Shown here piece after piece: positions 1 to 8,734 of a stretch of DNA of 64,000 nucleotides. The stretch's first letter is position 1; the number at the start of each line of letters is the position of its first letter. The notes under the pieces are model-generated. The model had not been told where the DNA came from. It worked only from the letters and a program-made list of their open reading frames with translations, and did not search any database. The stretch is from Staphylococcus equorum (GTDB lineage: Bacteria > Bacillota > Bacilli > Staphylococcales > Staphylococcaceae): assembly GCF_029024965.1 (NCBI RefSeq), contig NZ_CP118982.1:2232001-2296000 (forward strand), read 5' to 3'. The translations under genes and the position numbers were made by a program.

Positions 1-99
1 ATTTGGTATTAATAGACCTATCTCATGGTAGTAACGTAATGTACGTGTACTTATACCCGTGATATTTGCAATGTCTTTCGGACTAAATTGTTGTTTCAT
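1..99 (-). CDS. MerR-family regulator, N-terminal part (runs off the left edge)
   Basis: The first 33 codons are visible, starting at ATG 99-97, with a perfect AGGAGG at 108-113 in front. The residues match the MerR winged-helix head: a helix-turn-helix (SPKDIANITGISTRTLRYY) followed by HEIGLLIPN, the usual RYY-x-xx-GLL-P pattern. Proteins of this family bind a dyad inside an over-long promoter spacer and twist it on effector binding. The effector domain lies outside the window, so the ligand is unknown. It lies 60 bp downstream of the glycosylase gene but has its own promoter-like sequence. Confidence 0.85.
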   Translation of the reverse strand, partial: MKQQFSPKDIANITGISTRTLRYYHEIGLLIPN

Positions 100-120
100 T
101 TATCTCGCCTCCTATAACGC

Positions 121-151
121 AGTATGTAGTATAACGTTACGTGAAGGTCAA
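121..151 (-). promoter_or_regulatory. MerR-type promoter with 19-bp spacer (autoregulation candidate)
   Basis: Read on the minus strand, TTGACC (151-146) is followed after 19 bp by CATACT (126-121). The spacer contains the near-palindrome CACGTAACGT. Over-long spacers with a central dyad are typical of MerR-controlled promoters. TACATA at 17 bp is an alternative -10. The MerR start lies 22 bp downstream, so autoregulation is the simplest inference. Confidence 0.5.
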
Positions 152-159
152 CCTCTTTT

Positions 160-795
160 TTAATTTTCAAAATAAGCATCTAAAAATGTATATTTTGTAT
201 TTATTTTACCGTTAAAATAATTTTTACCAAAATTATCTAACAATGCGTGGAATTCGTTAGCATCTTGATTTGAAAAATCATTTGGTAGTTTAATGTGTCG
301 TTTTAATTGTTCATAACTGTTTGTTTGCGTATATCCTAATTTTCGATATAGCCTCCTTGAATAACTGTCTGCAATAAACTCAACGCCTCCAAAGACATAT
401 ACAATGAGTACATCAGCTGTCTCACTGCCAATGCCTTTAATTGCTATCAACGCTTTTCTCAAGTCTTGTTTATAATGATCATTAATCTCCTGGTAATCAA
501 AATCATAGTGCTCCAACCAAGTTAATAAAGAGAGAATTGTTTGCGCCTTATTTTTATAAAATCCACTCGATTTAATTAATATTTGTAACTCTTCTATCTT
601 TAAATTCAAGATGTGTTGTGGTTCTAAATGTGTTGCTTGCTTTAAAGATTCAATTGCATATGCTGCATTTCGCCAATTCGTATTCTGAACGAGAATCGCG
701 CCCAACATAACTTCTATTTTTGATTCTGCCGGCCACCAACCCTGTGGACCCATGTGATCATATAGTAGTTGATATAACGTTTTTGTATCCAACAT
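160..795 (-). CDS. HhH-GPD base-excision glycosylase, MagIII-like (3-methyladenine type)
   Basis: About 211 residues of the endonuclease III fold: early QNTNWRNA, then the helix-hairpin-helix IKGIGSETADVL near residues 118-130 and the catalytic-type Asp in FIADSYSRR. Two features separate it from true Nth. The Nth lyase lysine position of the hairpin is Glu here, and no C-terminal four-cysteine Fe-S cluster exists. Both fit the MagIII-type monofunctional alkylbase glycosylases, so removal of 3-methyladenine is the likely role. The start chosen is ATG 795 because GGGGG (805-801) lies 5 nt before it. The upstream in-frame ATG at 807 abuts its own purine run. Confidence 0.82.
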   Translation of the reverse strand: MLDTKTLYQLLYDHMGPQGWWPAESKIEVMLGAILVQNTNWRNAAYAIESLKQATHLEPQHILNLKIEELQILIKSSGFYKNKAQTILSLLTWLEHYDFDYQEINDHYKQDLRKALIAIKGIGSETADVLIVYVFGGVEFIADSYSRRLYRKLGYTQTNSYEQLKRHIKLPNDFSNQDANEFHALLDNFGKNYFNGKINTKYTFLDAYFEN

Positions 796-853
796 AGTAT
801 CCCCCATCCCTCTTCAACTTTAAGTTTTATAATTATTTGTAAGTTAATTTATT

Positions 854-930
854 AAAAAAGAGCGAGCAACAATTTGTTATTGGATAAGTTGCTAAACTAT
901 CTAATCCATACAAATCTATTACTCACTCTC
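854..930 (-). terminator. Long-stem terminator of argS
   Basis: A roughly 25-bp imperfect stem pairs 860-885 with 903-928 through many G-U pairs. On the minus strand it ends in GCTC followed by six T residues. It is placed directly after argS. Confidence 0.8.
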
Positions 931-962
931 GTTAAGTGAATCTTATCATTTTAAACTTTTAC

Positions 963-2630
963 TTACATAGATTCTGGTGCATTAACGCCGACTAAATCTA
1001 ATGCATTATGCATTGTGATTTTGACTGCATTAATAAGCGCGATTAACGCTGTTGTCTTTTCAACATCATCTGTTAATACTTTTTCCGCATTATAGAATTT
1101 ATGGAAGTGAGATGCTAACTCTTGAATATAATTTGTAATTCTATGAGGTGCTCTTTGAACTGCTGAACTTTCAATCATTGTTTCGAATTCAGCTATTTTT
1201 TTCAATAAATCAATTGCTTTTGCATTTGTGATATATGAAAAATCCGCTTCTTTTGAAGGTTTAATCCCTCTTTCTTCAGCTTGTTTCAAAATCGAACAAA
1301 TACGTGCATGTGCATACTGTGCATAATACACTGGATTGTCTTGAGATTCTTGTTTCGCTAGTTCCATATCAAAGTCAAAATGTGTATCCGGACTACGCAT
1401 TGTTAAGAAATAACGCGCAGCATCTACGCCAACTTCATCCATAATTTCACGTAACGTAATTGCATTACCTGTACGTTTACTCATTTTCACTTCTTGTCCA
1501 TCTTGCATTAAGCGAACCATTTGCATAATTTGGATCTCAAGGCGATCTTTTTCTACACCGAATGTTTCTAACGAAGCTTTCAAACGATTGATATAACCGT
1601 GATGGTCTGCACCAAATAAGTTGATTAACACATCGTTGCCACGTTCTATTTTATCAAAATGATAAGCGATATCTGGCAAGAAGTACGTGTAGTTGCCGTC
1701 TTTCTTAATTAATACTCTATCTTTATCATCTTTGAAATCAGTCGTACGTAACCACGTTGCACCATCTTGTTCATACGTATAGCCAAGGTTTGTCATTTTA
1801 TCTAAAACTTTTTTAATTTCGCCTTTTTCGTATAAAGATGTTTCACTAAACCAACTGTCAAAGTGTGTATTGAAATCAGACAAGTCTGTTCTTAATTTTT
1901 CCATCTCATAATCGACACCGAGTTGTCTAAACGTTTTTATACGTTCGTCCTCTGAAAGGTCTTTTAACTCAGGTTGTTTGTCAGCTAAATCTTTACCGAT
2001 ATTAATGATATCCTTACCGTGGTAACCGCCTTCTGGCATTTCAAAAGAATCATCACCAAGCGCTTCGAAATAACGTGCTTCAATTGAGCGCGCTAAATTC
2101 GTAATTTGATTACCAGCATCGTTGATATAGTATTCTCTAGTTACTTGATAGCCTGCTGCTTCTAAGATATTTGATAATGTATCTCCGACTGCTGCATTAC
2201 GGGCATGTCCAATATGTAGGTCTCCTGTTGGGTTTGCAGAAACATACTCTACTAAGATACTTTTACCATTAGCTTCTTCAGTATGGCCAAATTTGTCGCC
2301 TTTATCCATTGCTTCAGAAATGATTGCAGTTAAATACGAATTGTCTAAATAAAAATTAATAAATCCAGGACCTGCGATAGCTACTTTTTCTACTTTAGCT
2401 TTTGTTGTATCTAAATTATCTACAATAGCTTGTGCGATTTCACGTGGATTGCGTTTTGCTATTTTTGTTAAGACCATTGCAATATTTGTTGAATAGTCAC
2501 CATTACTTTTATCTTTAGGAATTTCTATTTTGATTTCTGGAATTTCACTCGTATCAGCAAGTTGTGCCTGTTGGATACTGTTATTAATTTCTTCAACCAA
2601 TGTTTGTTTGACTTGATCAATTATGTTCAT
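963..2630 (-). CDS. argS: Arginyl-tRNA synthetase
   Basis: Class I aminoacyl-tRNA synthetase that charges tRNA-Arg using ATP in the cytoplasm. At 555 residues it has the usual bacterial length. The N-terminal Add-1 domain is followed by the HIGH signature ([15 protein letters not shown], about residue 135) and the second ATP-binding loop [10 protein letters not shown] (about residue 384). A DALR anticodon-binding C-terminus follows. Its ATG overlaps the stop of the DUF1934 gene by one base, so the two are translationally coupled. Essential core gene. Confidence 0.98.
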   Translation of the reverse strand: MNIIDQVKQTLVEEINNSIQQAQLADTSEIPEIKIEIPKDKSNGDYSTNIAMVLTKIAKRNPREIAQAIVDNLDTTKAKVEKVAIAGPGFINFYLDNSYLTAIISEAMDKGDKFGHTEEANGKSILVEYVSANPTGDLHIGHARNAAVGDTLSNILEAAGYQVTREYYINDAGNQITNLARSIEARYFEALGDDSFEMPEGGYHGKDIINIGKDLADKQPELKDLSEDERIKTFRQLGVDYEMEKLRTDLSDFNTHFDSWFSETSLYEKGEIKKVLDKMTNLGYTYEQDGATWLRTTDFKDDKDRVLIKKDGNYTYFLPDIAYHFDKIERGNDVLINLFGADHHGYINRLKASLETFGVEKDRLEIQIMQMVRLMQDGQEVKMSKRTGNAITLREIMDEVGVDAARYFLTMRSPDTHFDFDMELAKQESQDNPVYYAQYAHARICSILKQAEERGIKPSKEADFSYITNAKAIDLLKKIAEFETMIESSAVQRAPHRITNYIQELASHFHKFYNAEKVLTDDVEKTTALIALINAVKITMHNALDLVGVNAPESM

Positions 2631-3055
2631 TATGGTGTCTCCTTATAAGTAATTTCATATTGATAAGATCCCATTTTCTCTTCATCTTGAATTAAATCAT
2701 AATGTACTTTCAATTTGCCACCGTCAGGCGTAACAAAATGTAAAATGGAATGTGTACGTACCGTTAGTGGGATGCGTCCGCCACTAATTTCATATAAAGT
2801 AATCGTATCTTCACCTTCAACGAAATGAAGAATCATTTTAATTTCACCGTTGCGAATGATTTTGACACCTGCTTCTTCAATTTTCACTGTCACATTTACA
2901 ATAACATCATTAATTTCTTCTTGATATCGGATAAATTCAGCATTGCGTTTTTGCCAAGATCCTTGTGTATTTTGCGAAAATTTCTCTTTATTATCAAATT
3001 GTTTAACAATTTGTTTCGTCTGGATATTAACATTGTTTTCCAATGTGCGTTTCAC
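2630..3055 (-). CDS. DUF1934 (YwiB-like) calycin-type beta-barrel protein
   Basis: 141 residues, rich in alternating beta strands, matching the YwiB/DUF1934 family that sits directly upstream of argS in many Firmicutes. No catalytic motif is evident and no biochemical role is established. The 3' end overlaps argS by one base. The annotated start is GTG 3055. A TTG at codon 5 (3043) is better spaced from AGGGTG, so the true N-terminus is uncertain by four residues. Confidence 0.8.
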   Translation of the reverse strand: MKRTLENNVNIQTKQIVKQFDNKEKFSQNTQGSWQKRNAEFIRYQEEINDVIVNVTVKIEEAGVKIIRNGEIKMILHFVEGEDTITLYEISGGRIPLTVRTHSILHFVTPDGGKLKVHYDLIQDEEKMGSYQYEITYKETP

Positions 3056-3252
3056 CCTAATCTTTAAAATAATACAAACAATTATAGCATACTTGAAATA
3101 AGCAATACAGTTGCGAAAACAATTTTCAAAGCGTTAATTTCACACTAACTGAAAATATAGAATTTCTTTTTATCTACCTAAGTCAGCAGCAATATAAGAA
3201 TAACTGAATAGATTTTACATGCAACACTTACAATTAAGTTGAATTCACATAA

Positions 3253-3284
3253 TAAAAACAGCCAGAATTCAAACAATTCGGCTG
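3253..3284 (-). terminator. Terminator of the ywhD-like gene
   Basis: The minus strand reads CAGCCGAATT, a short loop, then AATTCTGGCTG and TTTTTAT. The rest of the 3068-3332 gap is AT-rich with no supported gene. Confidence 0.8.
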
Positions 3285-3332
3285 TCTACTTAATCTAATA
3301 CCAACATGGCTTAGATGTTACTTACATTAAAT

Positions 3333-3845
3333 TTACTGTGTGTTTAATGCGTCATGCAAAGCTTGTTCAGAATTATTCCACATCTCTATATCATGCGCTT
3401 TAAGAAAATCTTTTAAAACTTGTTTATTTTCTTCACCGATGTGTTCAATTTCTATTTGACGTTTCATAGATTTATCCATCATATTGACGTGTTCGGGCAT
3501 ACTTTTATATCCTCTACGAATACTTTTATTCACCATTAAATAACAGCCTGTAACACCTGCGTAGTATGGACCATTTTCGCCTCGTTCAGTCGTAACCCAG
3601 CATAGCCAATACTCTTTGGCATCTTCACCTTCAACGACTTCTTTTTCTTTAATCCATTTAACACCTTTTTCAACACTTGCGCGCGCATGCATACCACCAA
3701 TATCAATAAAGGCTTCCTTATTTTGAACATCAATAAAGACAGGCGCTACGTTATCTAAACTGATTGAACCGATATTCGTACCTTTATGTCCATCTAGTGG
3801 GTCATTCTTAATGATGTTAAATTTAAAACCTTTGCTTTCAGCCAC
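3333..3845 (-). CDS. YwhD-family protein
   Basis: About 170 residues matching the Bacillus YwhD family: FNIIKNDPLDGH at the start, then PVFIDV, AFIDIGGMHAR, KGVKWI and a WVTTERGENGPYYAGV core. The function is not known. The start is set at GTG 3845, where GGGAGG lies 9 nt upstream. The in-frame TTG two codons earlier is almost on top of the Shine-Dalgarno sequence. It is monocistronic, with its own terminator downstream. Confidence 0.82.
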   Translation of the reverse strand: MAESKGFKFNIIKNDPLDGHKGTNIGSISLDNVAPVFIDVQNKEAFIDIGGMHARASVEKGVKWIKEKEVVEGEDAKEYWLCWVTTERGENGPYYAGVTGCYLMVNKSIRRGYKSMPEHVNMMDKSMKRQIEIEHIGEENKQVLKDFLKAHDIEMWNNSEQALHDALNTQ

Positions 3846-4003
3846 TAGCAAACACCTCCCATAAAATAAGTTTCATAATTAATTGTAATATCTACGTTCT
3901 ATTTTAAAACCACAATACGTCTCATGTATACTTAAATGGTTTTTAAAAGTTGGATTCAAAACGACAATTTAATGGCGAACACTTTTCTACCATTGGTTAA
4001 TCG

Positions 4004-5302
4004 CTAATTCAATTCATTTAAAATGCTGATAATCGCATTTCCTATATTTTCATCTTCAATTTCAGTAATAAACTCTTTAGGATAATATAGTTTATAATCC
4101 TCCCTGTTTATACCAGTAATACTATGAATGATCAATGACTGACTACTAATTTCACGTATTTTACCATTACGGCGCAATAAATGAATAGGTTGTCTATCTG
4201 ACCCAGGCCTATCATAATCGTATGGTAAATCCGAGAACGATTCACTTACAAAATAATAATTTGGATCTATACCTGCTTGTATAAACAAATCGGTTAATTC
4301 TGTAATTGTAATAATAGAACCGTCAAACGGCATGTATTTAAATAAGTCACGATTAATAAAACGACGGGATAAATCACTTAAGATTGCATCATCTTCTTTC
4401 ACCCATGCTTTTAAATAATACAGTACCACGGCTTCATCTAAATCCACGTATTGTTCAATTGTCATGGACTCTTCAAAGAACGGTATGAAATCTGTAGGAT
4501 GCATTTTAAATGTATAGCCTTCCTCATATAACTGCTTCGCGCGTTTCAAACAATTATTTAATAATACTTCCCCACCTCGACTTACTGGGTGGAAGTAGAT
4601 TTGCCAATACATTTGGTAACGACTCATAATAAAGTTTTCTACTGCGTGCATACCACTTTCTTTAATAAGCACTTCATCTTTAGATGGGCGCATTAATCTT
4701 AAGATACGTTCCATATCAAACTGGCCATAAGATACACCTGTGAAATATGCATCACGCTGTAAATAATCCATTCTATCTGCATCAATTTGTGATGAGATCA
4801 TAGAAATCACTAATTTATTCTTATGCGTTTTATTAATTACATCTGCAACTTGTTGCGGAAAATCCTCTGAGACACGCTTTAATACTTCATTTACTTCAGT
4901 TGGTCCCGTAATAATCGCTTGTGTAAATGCTTCGTGATCCGTGTTAAAAATTTTTTCGAAACTATGTGAAAATGGTCCATGCCCTAAATCATGTAATAAA
5001 GCAGCACATAAAGCTAAAGGTCTGTCATCATTATCCCATGCTTCGCGACCATCAAATGAATCATCAATCAATCTACGTACAATTTCATATACACCGAGCG
5101 AATGCCCAAATCTACTATGTTCTGCCGTATGGAATGATAAATATAATGTGCCTAACTGCTTAATACGACGCAAGCGTTGAAATTCTTTCGTCTTAATTAA
5201 ATCCCAAACCACTTGATCTCTGACATGAATGTACCTATGAATCGGGTCTTTAAAAACTTTTTCTTCAGGTAACTTTTGTGTAGCATAAGTTGTAAATGTC
5301 AA
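4004..5302 (-). CDS. HD-domain metal phosphohydrolase, YwfO-like
   Basis: 432 residues with an HD-superfamily core: RLRRIKQLG and HSRFGHSLGVYE, then the metal motif HDLGHGPFSHSFE. The family includes dNTP triphosphohydrolases and YwfO-type proteins, so a nucleotide phosphohydrolase role is likely but the substrate is not shown. AGGAGG lies inside the first six codons of the longer frame, 6 nt before TTG 5302. I therefore chose that start, which also gives the length usual for YwfO. It follows the GNAT gene by 35 bp as a probable two-gene operon. Confidence 0.85.
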   Translation of the reverse strand: MTFTTYATQKLPEEKVFKDPIHRYIHVRDQVVWDLIKTKEFQRLRRIKQLGTLYLSFHTAEHSRFGHSLGVYEIVRRLIDDSFDGREAWDNDDRPLALCAALLHDLGHGPFSHSFEKIFNTDHEAFTQAIITGPTEVNEVLKRVSEDFPQQVADVINKTHKNKLVISMISSQIDADRMDYLQRDAYFTGVSYGQFDMERILRLMRPSKDEVLIKESGMHAVENFIMSRYQMYWQIYFHPVSRGGEVLLNNCLKRAKQLYEEGYTFKMHPTDFIPFFEESMTIEQYVDLDEAVVLYYLKAWVKEDDAILSDLSRRFINRDLFKYMPFDGSIITITELTDLFIQAGIDPNYYFVSESFSDLPYDYDRPGSDRQPIHLLRRNGKIREISSQSLIIHSITGINREDYKLYYPKEFITEIEDENIGNAIISILNELN

Positions 5303-5337
5303 TGTAGTCCTCCTGTTCATACCCTATACTTTGCAGA

Positions 5338-5817
5338 TCATTTTAATGGCTTACGTAACAACGCTAAGTCCATTGCTTCACCGTACATTACATGTGTGTA
5401 TGAGCGTACTTTTTCAAAACCTTTTTGTTGGTAGAACGTCATAGCTTCTTCATTTTTATTATCTACTTCTAAATAAACTTCATTATAGTCATCTTTAAAA
5501 TAATGAATACCTTCGGACAATAGATTAGAACCATAACCATGGTGTTGCCATGATGGGCTCACATAATGTGCAGACAAGAATAATTCAGTACCATAAATAA
5601 ATATAGCAAAGCCAATAATATTTTCGTCTTCTTCGACTACTAAAAACAATTGATCTTCTAAACGTTTTAGTAAATGTTGTTCATTATATGAAGCAGCCAA
5701 TAATTCATTTACTGTCTTAGCTGCATAAATATTTAAATACGTATTATACCAAGCTTTTGTTGCTACATCTCTGATGCTGACAACATCTTCTGCAGTTGCT
5801 TTTCTTACTTTGTGCAT
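5338..5817 (-). CDS. GNAT-family N-acetyltransferase
   Basis: 159 residues with the GNAT fold: MHKVRKATAEDVVSIRDVA at the N-terminus, the central strand FLVVEEDENIIGFAIFI, and the acetyl-CoA loop SPSWQHHGYGSNLL (motif A variant of Q/RxxGxG/A). A C-terminal EVDNKNEEAMTFYQQKGFE follows. It transfers an acetyl group from acetyl-CoA to an unidentified amine. GGGGGAGA lies before the ATG. First gene of a pair with the HD hydrolase. Confidence 0.88.
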   Translation of the reverse strand: MHKVRKATAEDVVSIRDVATKAWYNTYLNIYAAKTVNELLAASYNEQHLLKRLEDQLFLVVEEDENIIGFAIFIYGTELFLSAHYVSPSWQHHGYGSNLLSEGIHYFKDDYNEVYLEVDNKNEEAMTFYQQKGFEKVRSYTHVMYGEAMDLALLRKPLK

Positions 5818-5899
5818 GTTGCTCTCCCCCTATTTAGATAGGTAATAATAGCTACATTATAACATAATTTTAGTATTCAAAATACTTTATCTATCTAGA

Positions 5900-5943
5900 A
5901 TAAAAATAGTTTGAACAACATAAATCATTTGCTCAAACTATCT
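5900..5943 (-). terminator. Terminator of the flavin reductase gene
   Basis: Stem ATAGTTTGA with TCAAACTAT across a short loop, followed on the minus strand by TTTTTATT. Confidence 0.85.
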
Positions 5944-5952
5944 TTAATATAT

Positions 5953-6495
5953 TTACTTTTGGCCTAATGTTTGTTGCCATTCTTGTGCACGTTTTAATGC
6001 ATAAACGTCCTTTTCAATATCGCCTGGCTTTTCAGCAGTACCAATAATATAACCTGATAACGTTGCGCCAATAAATTCCAAGCTATATTTCACTTGTGTG
6101 ATACATGGCTTTCCTTTAACTTTCGGGAAATCTCCACCAACGATGATTAATCTAAAATCTTTTTTCGCCATTTCTTCTTTAAAATTTTTATAATTTGGGT
6201 CCATTAATGTTTCAGACCAATGATCGAAAAATGCTTTTACTGATGCCGATAAACTGTACCAATACACCGGCGAAGCAATAATAATCGTCTCACTCGCTAA
6301 TACTTTATCAATAATCTCTTTATAATCATCATTATATGATTCTATTACCTTATTATCATGTCTTACATCTCTAACTGGATTTAATTGATATTGTGTTAAA
6401 TCTATCCATTCGTAGTCGTATCCTGCTATGGCCGCTTTAGTTAAATGAGCAGTGTTTCCCTCTGGTCGACTGCCCCCGAATAAAACTGTGATCAT
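5953..6495 (-). CDS. NADPH-dependent FMN reductase / quinone reductase-like flavoprotein
   Basis: 180 residues with a flavodoxin-like fold: phosphate-binding GGSRPEGNTAHLTKAA near the N-terminus and SPVYWYSLSASVKAFFDHWS, the isoalloxazine-side motif of the FMN_red family. It is expected to bind FMN and reduce quinones, azo compounds or flavin with NAD(P)H. A Shine-Dalgarno-like AGAAGGAGA precedes the ATG. The 263-bp upstream gap contains a partial PerR-like half site near 6537 but no convincing operator. The physiological substrate is unknown. Confidence 0.85.
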   Translation of the reverse strand: MITVLFGGSRPEGNTAHLTKAAIAGYDYEWIDLTQYQLNPVRDVRHDNKVIESYNDDYKEIIDKVLASETIIIASPVYWYSLSASVKAFFDHWSETLMDPNYKNFKEEMAKKDFRLIIVGGDFPKVKGKPCITQVKYSLEFIGATLSGYIIGTAEKPGDIEKDVYALKRAQEWQQTLGQK

Positions 6496-6713
6496 AATAA
6501 TCTCCTTCTACTACTAAATTAATAATATATCTGTTGAGCTTTATAATTATACATTTTGACTATTTAGGTAAACTTAATTAATAATCCTACACTAAATAAT
6601 GGAATTATTAAACAGAAAAATGAAAATACATTAATAAATTAAATTGTTTGCTCAAAAATAGTACTTTTCCAACATACTATTTATCTATATTTTTAGGTTT
6701 AAAGTTTATAAAT

Positions 6714-6752
6714 ATAAAAAGTAGATAAACACTACATGGTTCATCTACTTTA
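6714..6752 (-). terminator. Terminator of the aldo/keto reductase gene
   Basis: AAAGTAGAT pairs with ATCTACTTT, followed on the minus strand by a T-rich tail. Confidence 0.8.
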
Positions 6753-6758
6753 ATGTTA

Positions 6759-7694
6759 TTATTCTATTGGAAATAACTGTTCTATTTTTTCGATTTCCTC
6801 ATTTGTTAATTTAAAATCAAGGGTTATTAAATTATCCACGACTTGGTTTGGTCGTTTGGCTCCCGGAATAATAACATCTAATGATGGTTTAGTAAGATAA
6901 TACGCTAATACAACATGTACTACATCTACTCTATGATTATCAGCAATCACTCTGAGTTGATCTACTTTTTCTAAATTTTCTTGATATCTTTCACCTTGAA
7001 ACTCTGGATTTTCAGCACGAAGATCATCAAATTTCGTGTTCTCTGTATATTTACCAGCTAATAGACCTGATACTAATGGGAAATATGGAATAAATGTAAT
7101 ATTATTTTCTGAAGTATATTCTAAAATCGCCTCATTTTTACGATTCAATAAATTATATTCCATTTGAACGACATCTACGTATCCATCTTTATTCGCTTCT
7201 TTTAATTGTTCTAAGCTGAAATTCGAAACGCCAATTGCTTTTATTTTGCCTTCGTCTTTTAATTCTTTTAAAGCTGCTACGGCTTCATTTTTAGGTGTTG
7301 ATTCATCTGGAAAATGAATATAATACAAATCAATATAATCTAATTGTAGACGTTTTAAACTTTGTGCCACCTGCTCTTTTAAGAATTGCGGATCATTCGA
7401 GACTTGTACATTTCCGTCTTCATCAAAATAATGTGCACCCTTCGTAGCTATCGCAAATTCTTCTCTCGTAAATTCTTTTACTGTCTCCCCGACAAGTTCT
7501 TCTGAACGTTCAGGTCCATAGATAAATGCCGTATCTAATAAATTAATATCATTTCTAATTGCTGTACGTACAGTTTCTTTCCCTTGTTCTTCATCTAAAT
7601 TATTATAAAAGTTATGACCACCTACTGCGTTCGTTCCTAAAGCAATGGGTGATACTTTAACATCTGATTTACCTAATTGTACTTTTTCCGCCAA
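6759..7694 (-). CDS. Aldo/keto reductase (YhdN-type)
   Basis: 311 residues, the standard (beta/alpha)8 AKR length. Visible are the start [15 protein letters not shown], the catalytic-region [18 protein letters not shown] (Asp and Tyr), TKGAHYF (Lys), [10 protein letters not shown] and the NADPH-binding [18 protein letters not shown]. It reduces aldehydes or ketones with NADPH in the cytoplasm, and the substrate is not deducible. Start TTG 7694 follows AAGGAG by about 10 nt. A perfect 18-bp palindrome lies just upstream at 7727-7744. Confidence 0.9.
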   Translation of the reverse strand: MAEKVQLGKSDVKVSPIALGTNAVGGHNFYNNLDEEQGKETVRTAIRNDINLLDTAFIYGPERSEELVGETVKEFTREEFAIATKGAHYFDEDGNVQVSNDPQFLKEQVAQSLKRLQLDYIDLYYIHFPDESTPKNEAVAALKELKDEGKIKAIGVSNFSLEQLKEANKDGYVDVVQMEYNLLNRKNEAILEYTSENNITFIPYFPLVSGLLAGKYTENTKFDDLRAENPEFQGERYQENLEKVDQLRVIADNHRVDVVHVVLAYYLTKPSLDVIIPGAKRPNQVVDNLITLDFKLTNEEIEKIEQLFPIE

Positions 7695-7726
7695 ACTTCT
7701 TCAGCTCCTTATATTAAATATGAATC

Positions 7727-7744
7727 GCGTATTTTAAAATACGC
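7727..7744. promoter_or_regulatory. Perfect 18-bp palindrome upstream of the aldo/keto reductase
   Basis: GCGTATTTTAAAATACGC is fully self-complementary and begins 33 bp upstream of the TTG start. Position and symmetry suggest a dimeric repressor operator, but no regulator is identified and a hairpin in the 5' leader is possible. Confidence 0.4.
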
Positions 7745-8060
7745 TTTCTATATTTATGCTCGTTAGCCTCGCAATATTATTGAACAACCTTTTGCACGTC
7801 TTTATAAATCAATAGCTAAAAACCGGTGTGCAAAGAACCATTAAAATTTAATTGTTTCACTAACTTCATAATTTGTATTTACCCTTTTCAGTTCATTTTA
7901 TATGTGTTTTCATAAATAAATTGTATTTTTAAACCATTTCATTACTTTTATCAACAAATGAACCAAATATAATACTGTCTTTATAGAATTTATCATGATA
8001 ATTCTAATATATTAAATAAATTGCTTGGACCAGAACAACACTAATTGCTATAAAAAACAC
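7745..8060. other. AT-rich intergenic stretch, no gene seen
   Basis: I see no ribosome-binding site plus open frame, no terminator and no repeat in this stretch between the aldo/keto reductase leader and the DUF1450 terminator. Confidence 0.6.
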
Positions 8061-8105
8061 AAAAAACAGCAGTGCAACTTAAATTCATAAGTCTCACCAC
8101 TGCTC
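8061..8105 (-). terminator. Terminator of the DUF1450 gene
   Basis: GAGCAGTG and CACTGCT frame an inner AGACTT/TAAGTT stem. The minus strand ends in TGTTTTTTG. Confidence 0.85.
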
Positions 8106-8148
8106 ATTCACTTTCAAATATTATCAATATAAACATTGCATCTATATG

Positions 8149-8490
8149 TTATTTCGCACTTTTTCGCTGTGCGAGTTTCTCTTTCAATTTTCTATCTTGT
8201 TCTTCTTTACGACGTTTACGCAACTCATTACGCTGTCTCAAGCGCTCTTCTTCTTCTGGATCTCTTGGTTTTTGTAACTGTTTCATTACTTTTTCCATGA
8301 GTTCTTCTTCTGTTAGTGCAGCCAGCGGACGGTTATTAACAAACGCAAATGTTTTTCGTCTGCCTGGCCCACAATAGGATTGACAGCCAATCTCTATTTC
8401 AGCTTCAGGGTCTAATTTCGTCAACTTTTTTTCTAATGATTTACAATCCACGCCCTGACAATCATCACAAATCAGAAACTTATTTTGCAA
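8149..8490 (-). CDS. DUF1450 (YuzB-like) protein with charged C-terminal tail
   Basis: 113 residues. The first about 70 match DUF1450: [12 protein letters not shown], then [25 protein letters not shown] with conserved cysteines and a thioredoxin-like ferredoxin look. The last about 40 residues form a single highly charged Arg/Lys/Glu-rich helix or coiled coil ([20 protein letters not shown]). That tail exceeds the roughly 80-residue Bacillus YuzB proteins. Start TTG 8490 lies behind AAAGGTGAGGG. The function is unknown. Confidence 0.8.
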   Translation of the reverse strand: MQNKFLICDDCQGVDCKSLEKKLTKLDPEAEIEIGCQSYCGPGRRKTFAFVNNRPLAALTEEELMEKVMKQLQKPRDPEEEERLRQRNELRKRRKEEQDRKLKEKLAQRKSAK

Positions 8491-8674
8491 CTACACCCTC
8501 ACCTTTCTAGTAATATACAGAGTCAAAAATCCTATGCTAATTTAATATGTATAGGTGCACGCATTCACATTTTTTGTATTTACAACTCTAATTATTTTAC
8601 TCTTTTTAGTAAAAATTTCAAGTTTTTAATTATATTGTTTGCCTATTATGACTTGATTCAAGTTGTCTTATAAA

Positions 8675-8725
8675 TAAAAAAGTGAACTTAGTATATGCTT
8701 TTATATTCGCATACTAAGTTCACTT
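8675..8725 (-). terminator. Terminator of the sugar-oxidation operon
   Basis: AAGTGAACTTAGTAT pairs perfectly with ATACTAAGTTCACTT, followed on the minus strand by TTTTTTATTT. Confidence 0.9.
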
Positions 8726-8734
8726 CATCGACTT

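Noticed and set aside
2825..3067. 80-codon plus-strand frame opposite the DUF1934 gene
   Set aside because: Phe/Asn/Cys-rich shadow with no ribosome site.
6530..6550. PerR-box-like TTATAATTAT upstream of the flavin reductase
   Set aside because: Only one half of the palindrome matches, which is common by chance in such AT-rich DNA.
8072..8377. 101-codon plus-strand frame over the DUF1450 gene
   Set aside because: Poly-Ser composition mirrors the charged tail on the other strand. It begins inside the minus-strand terminator.
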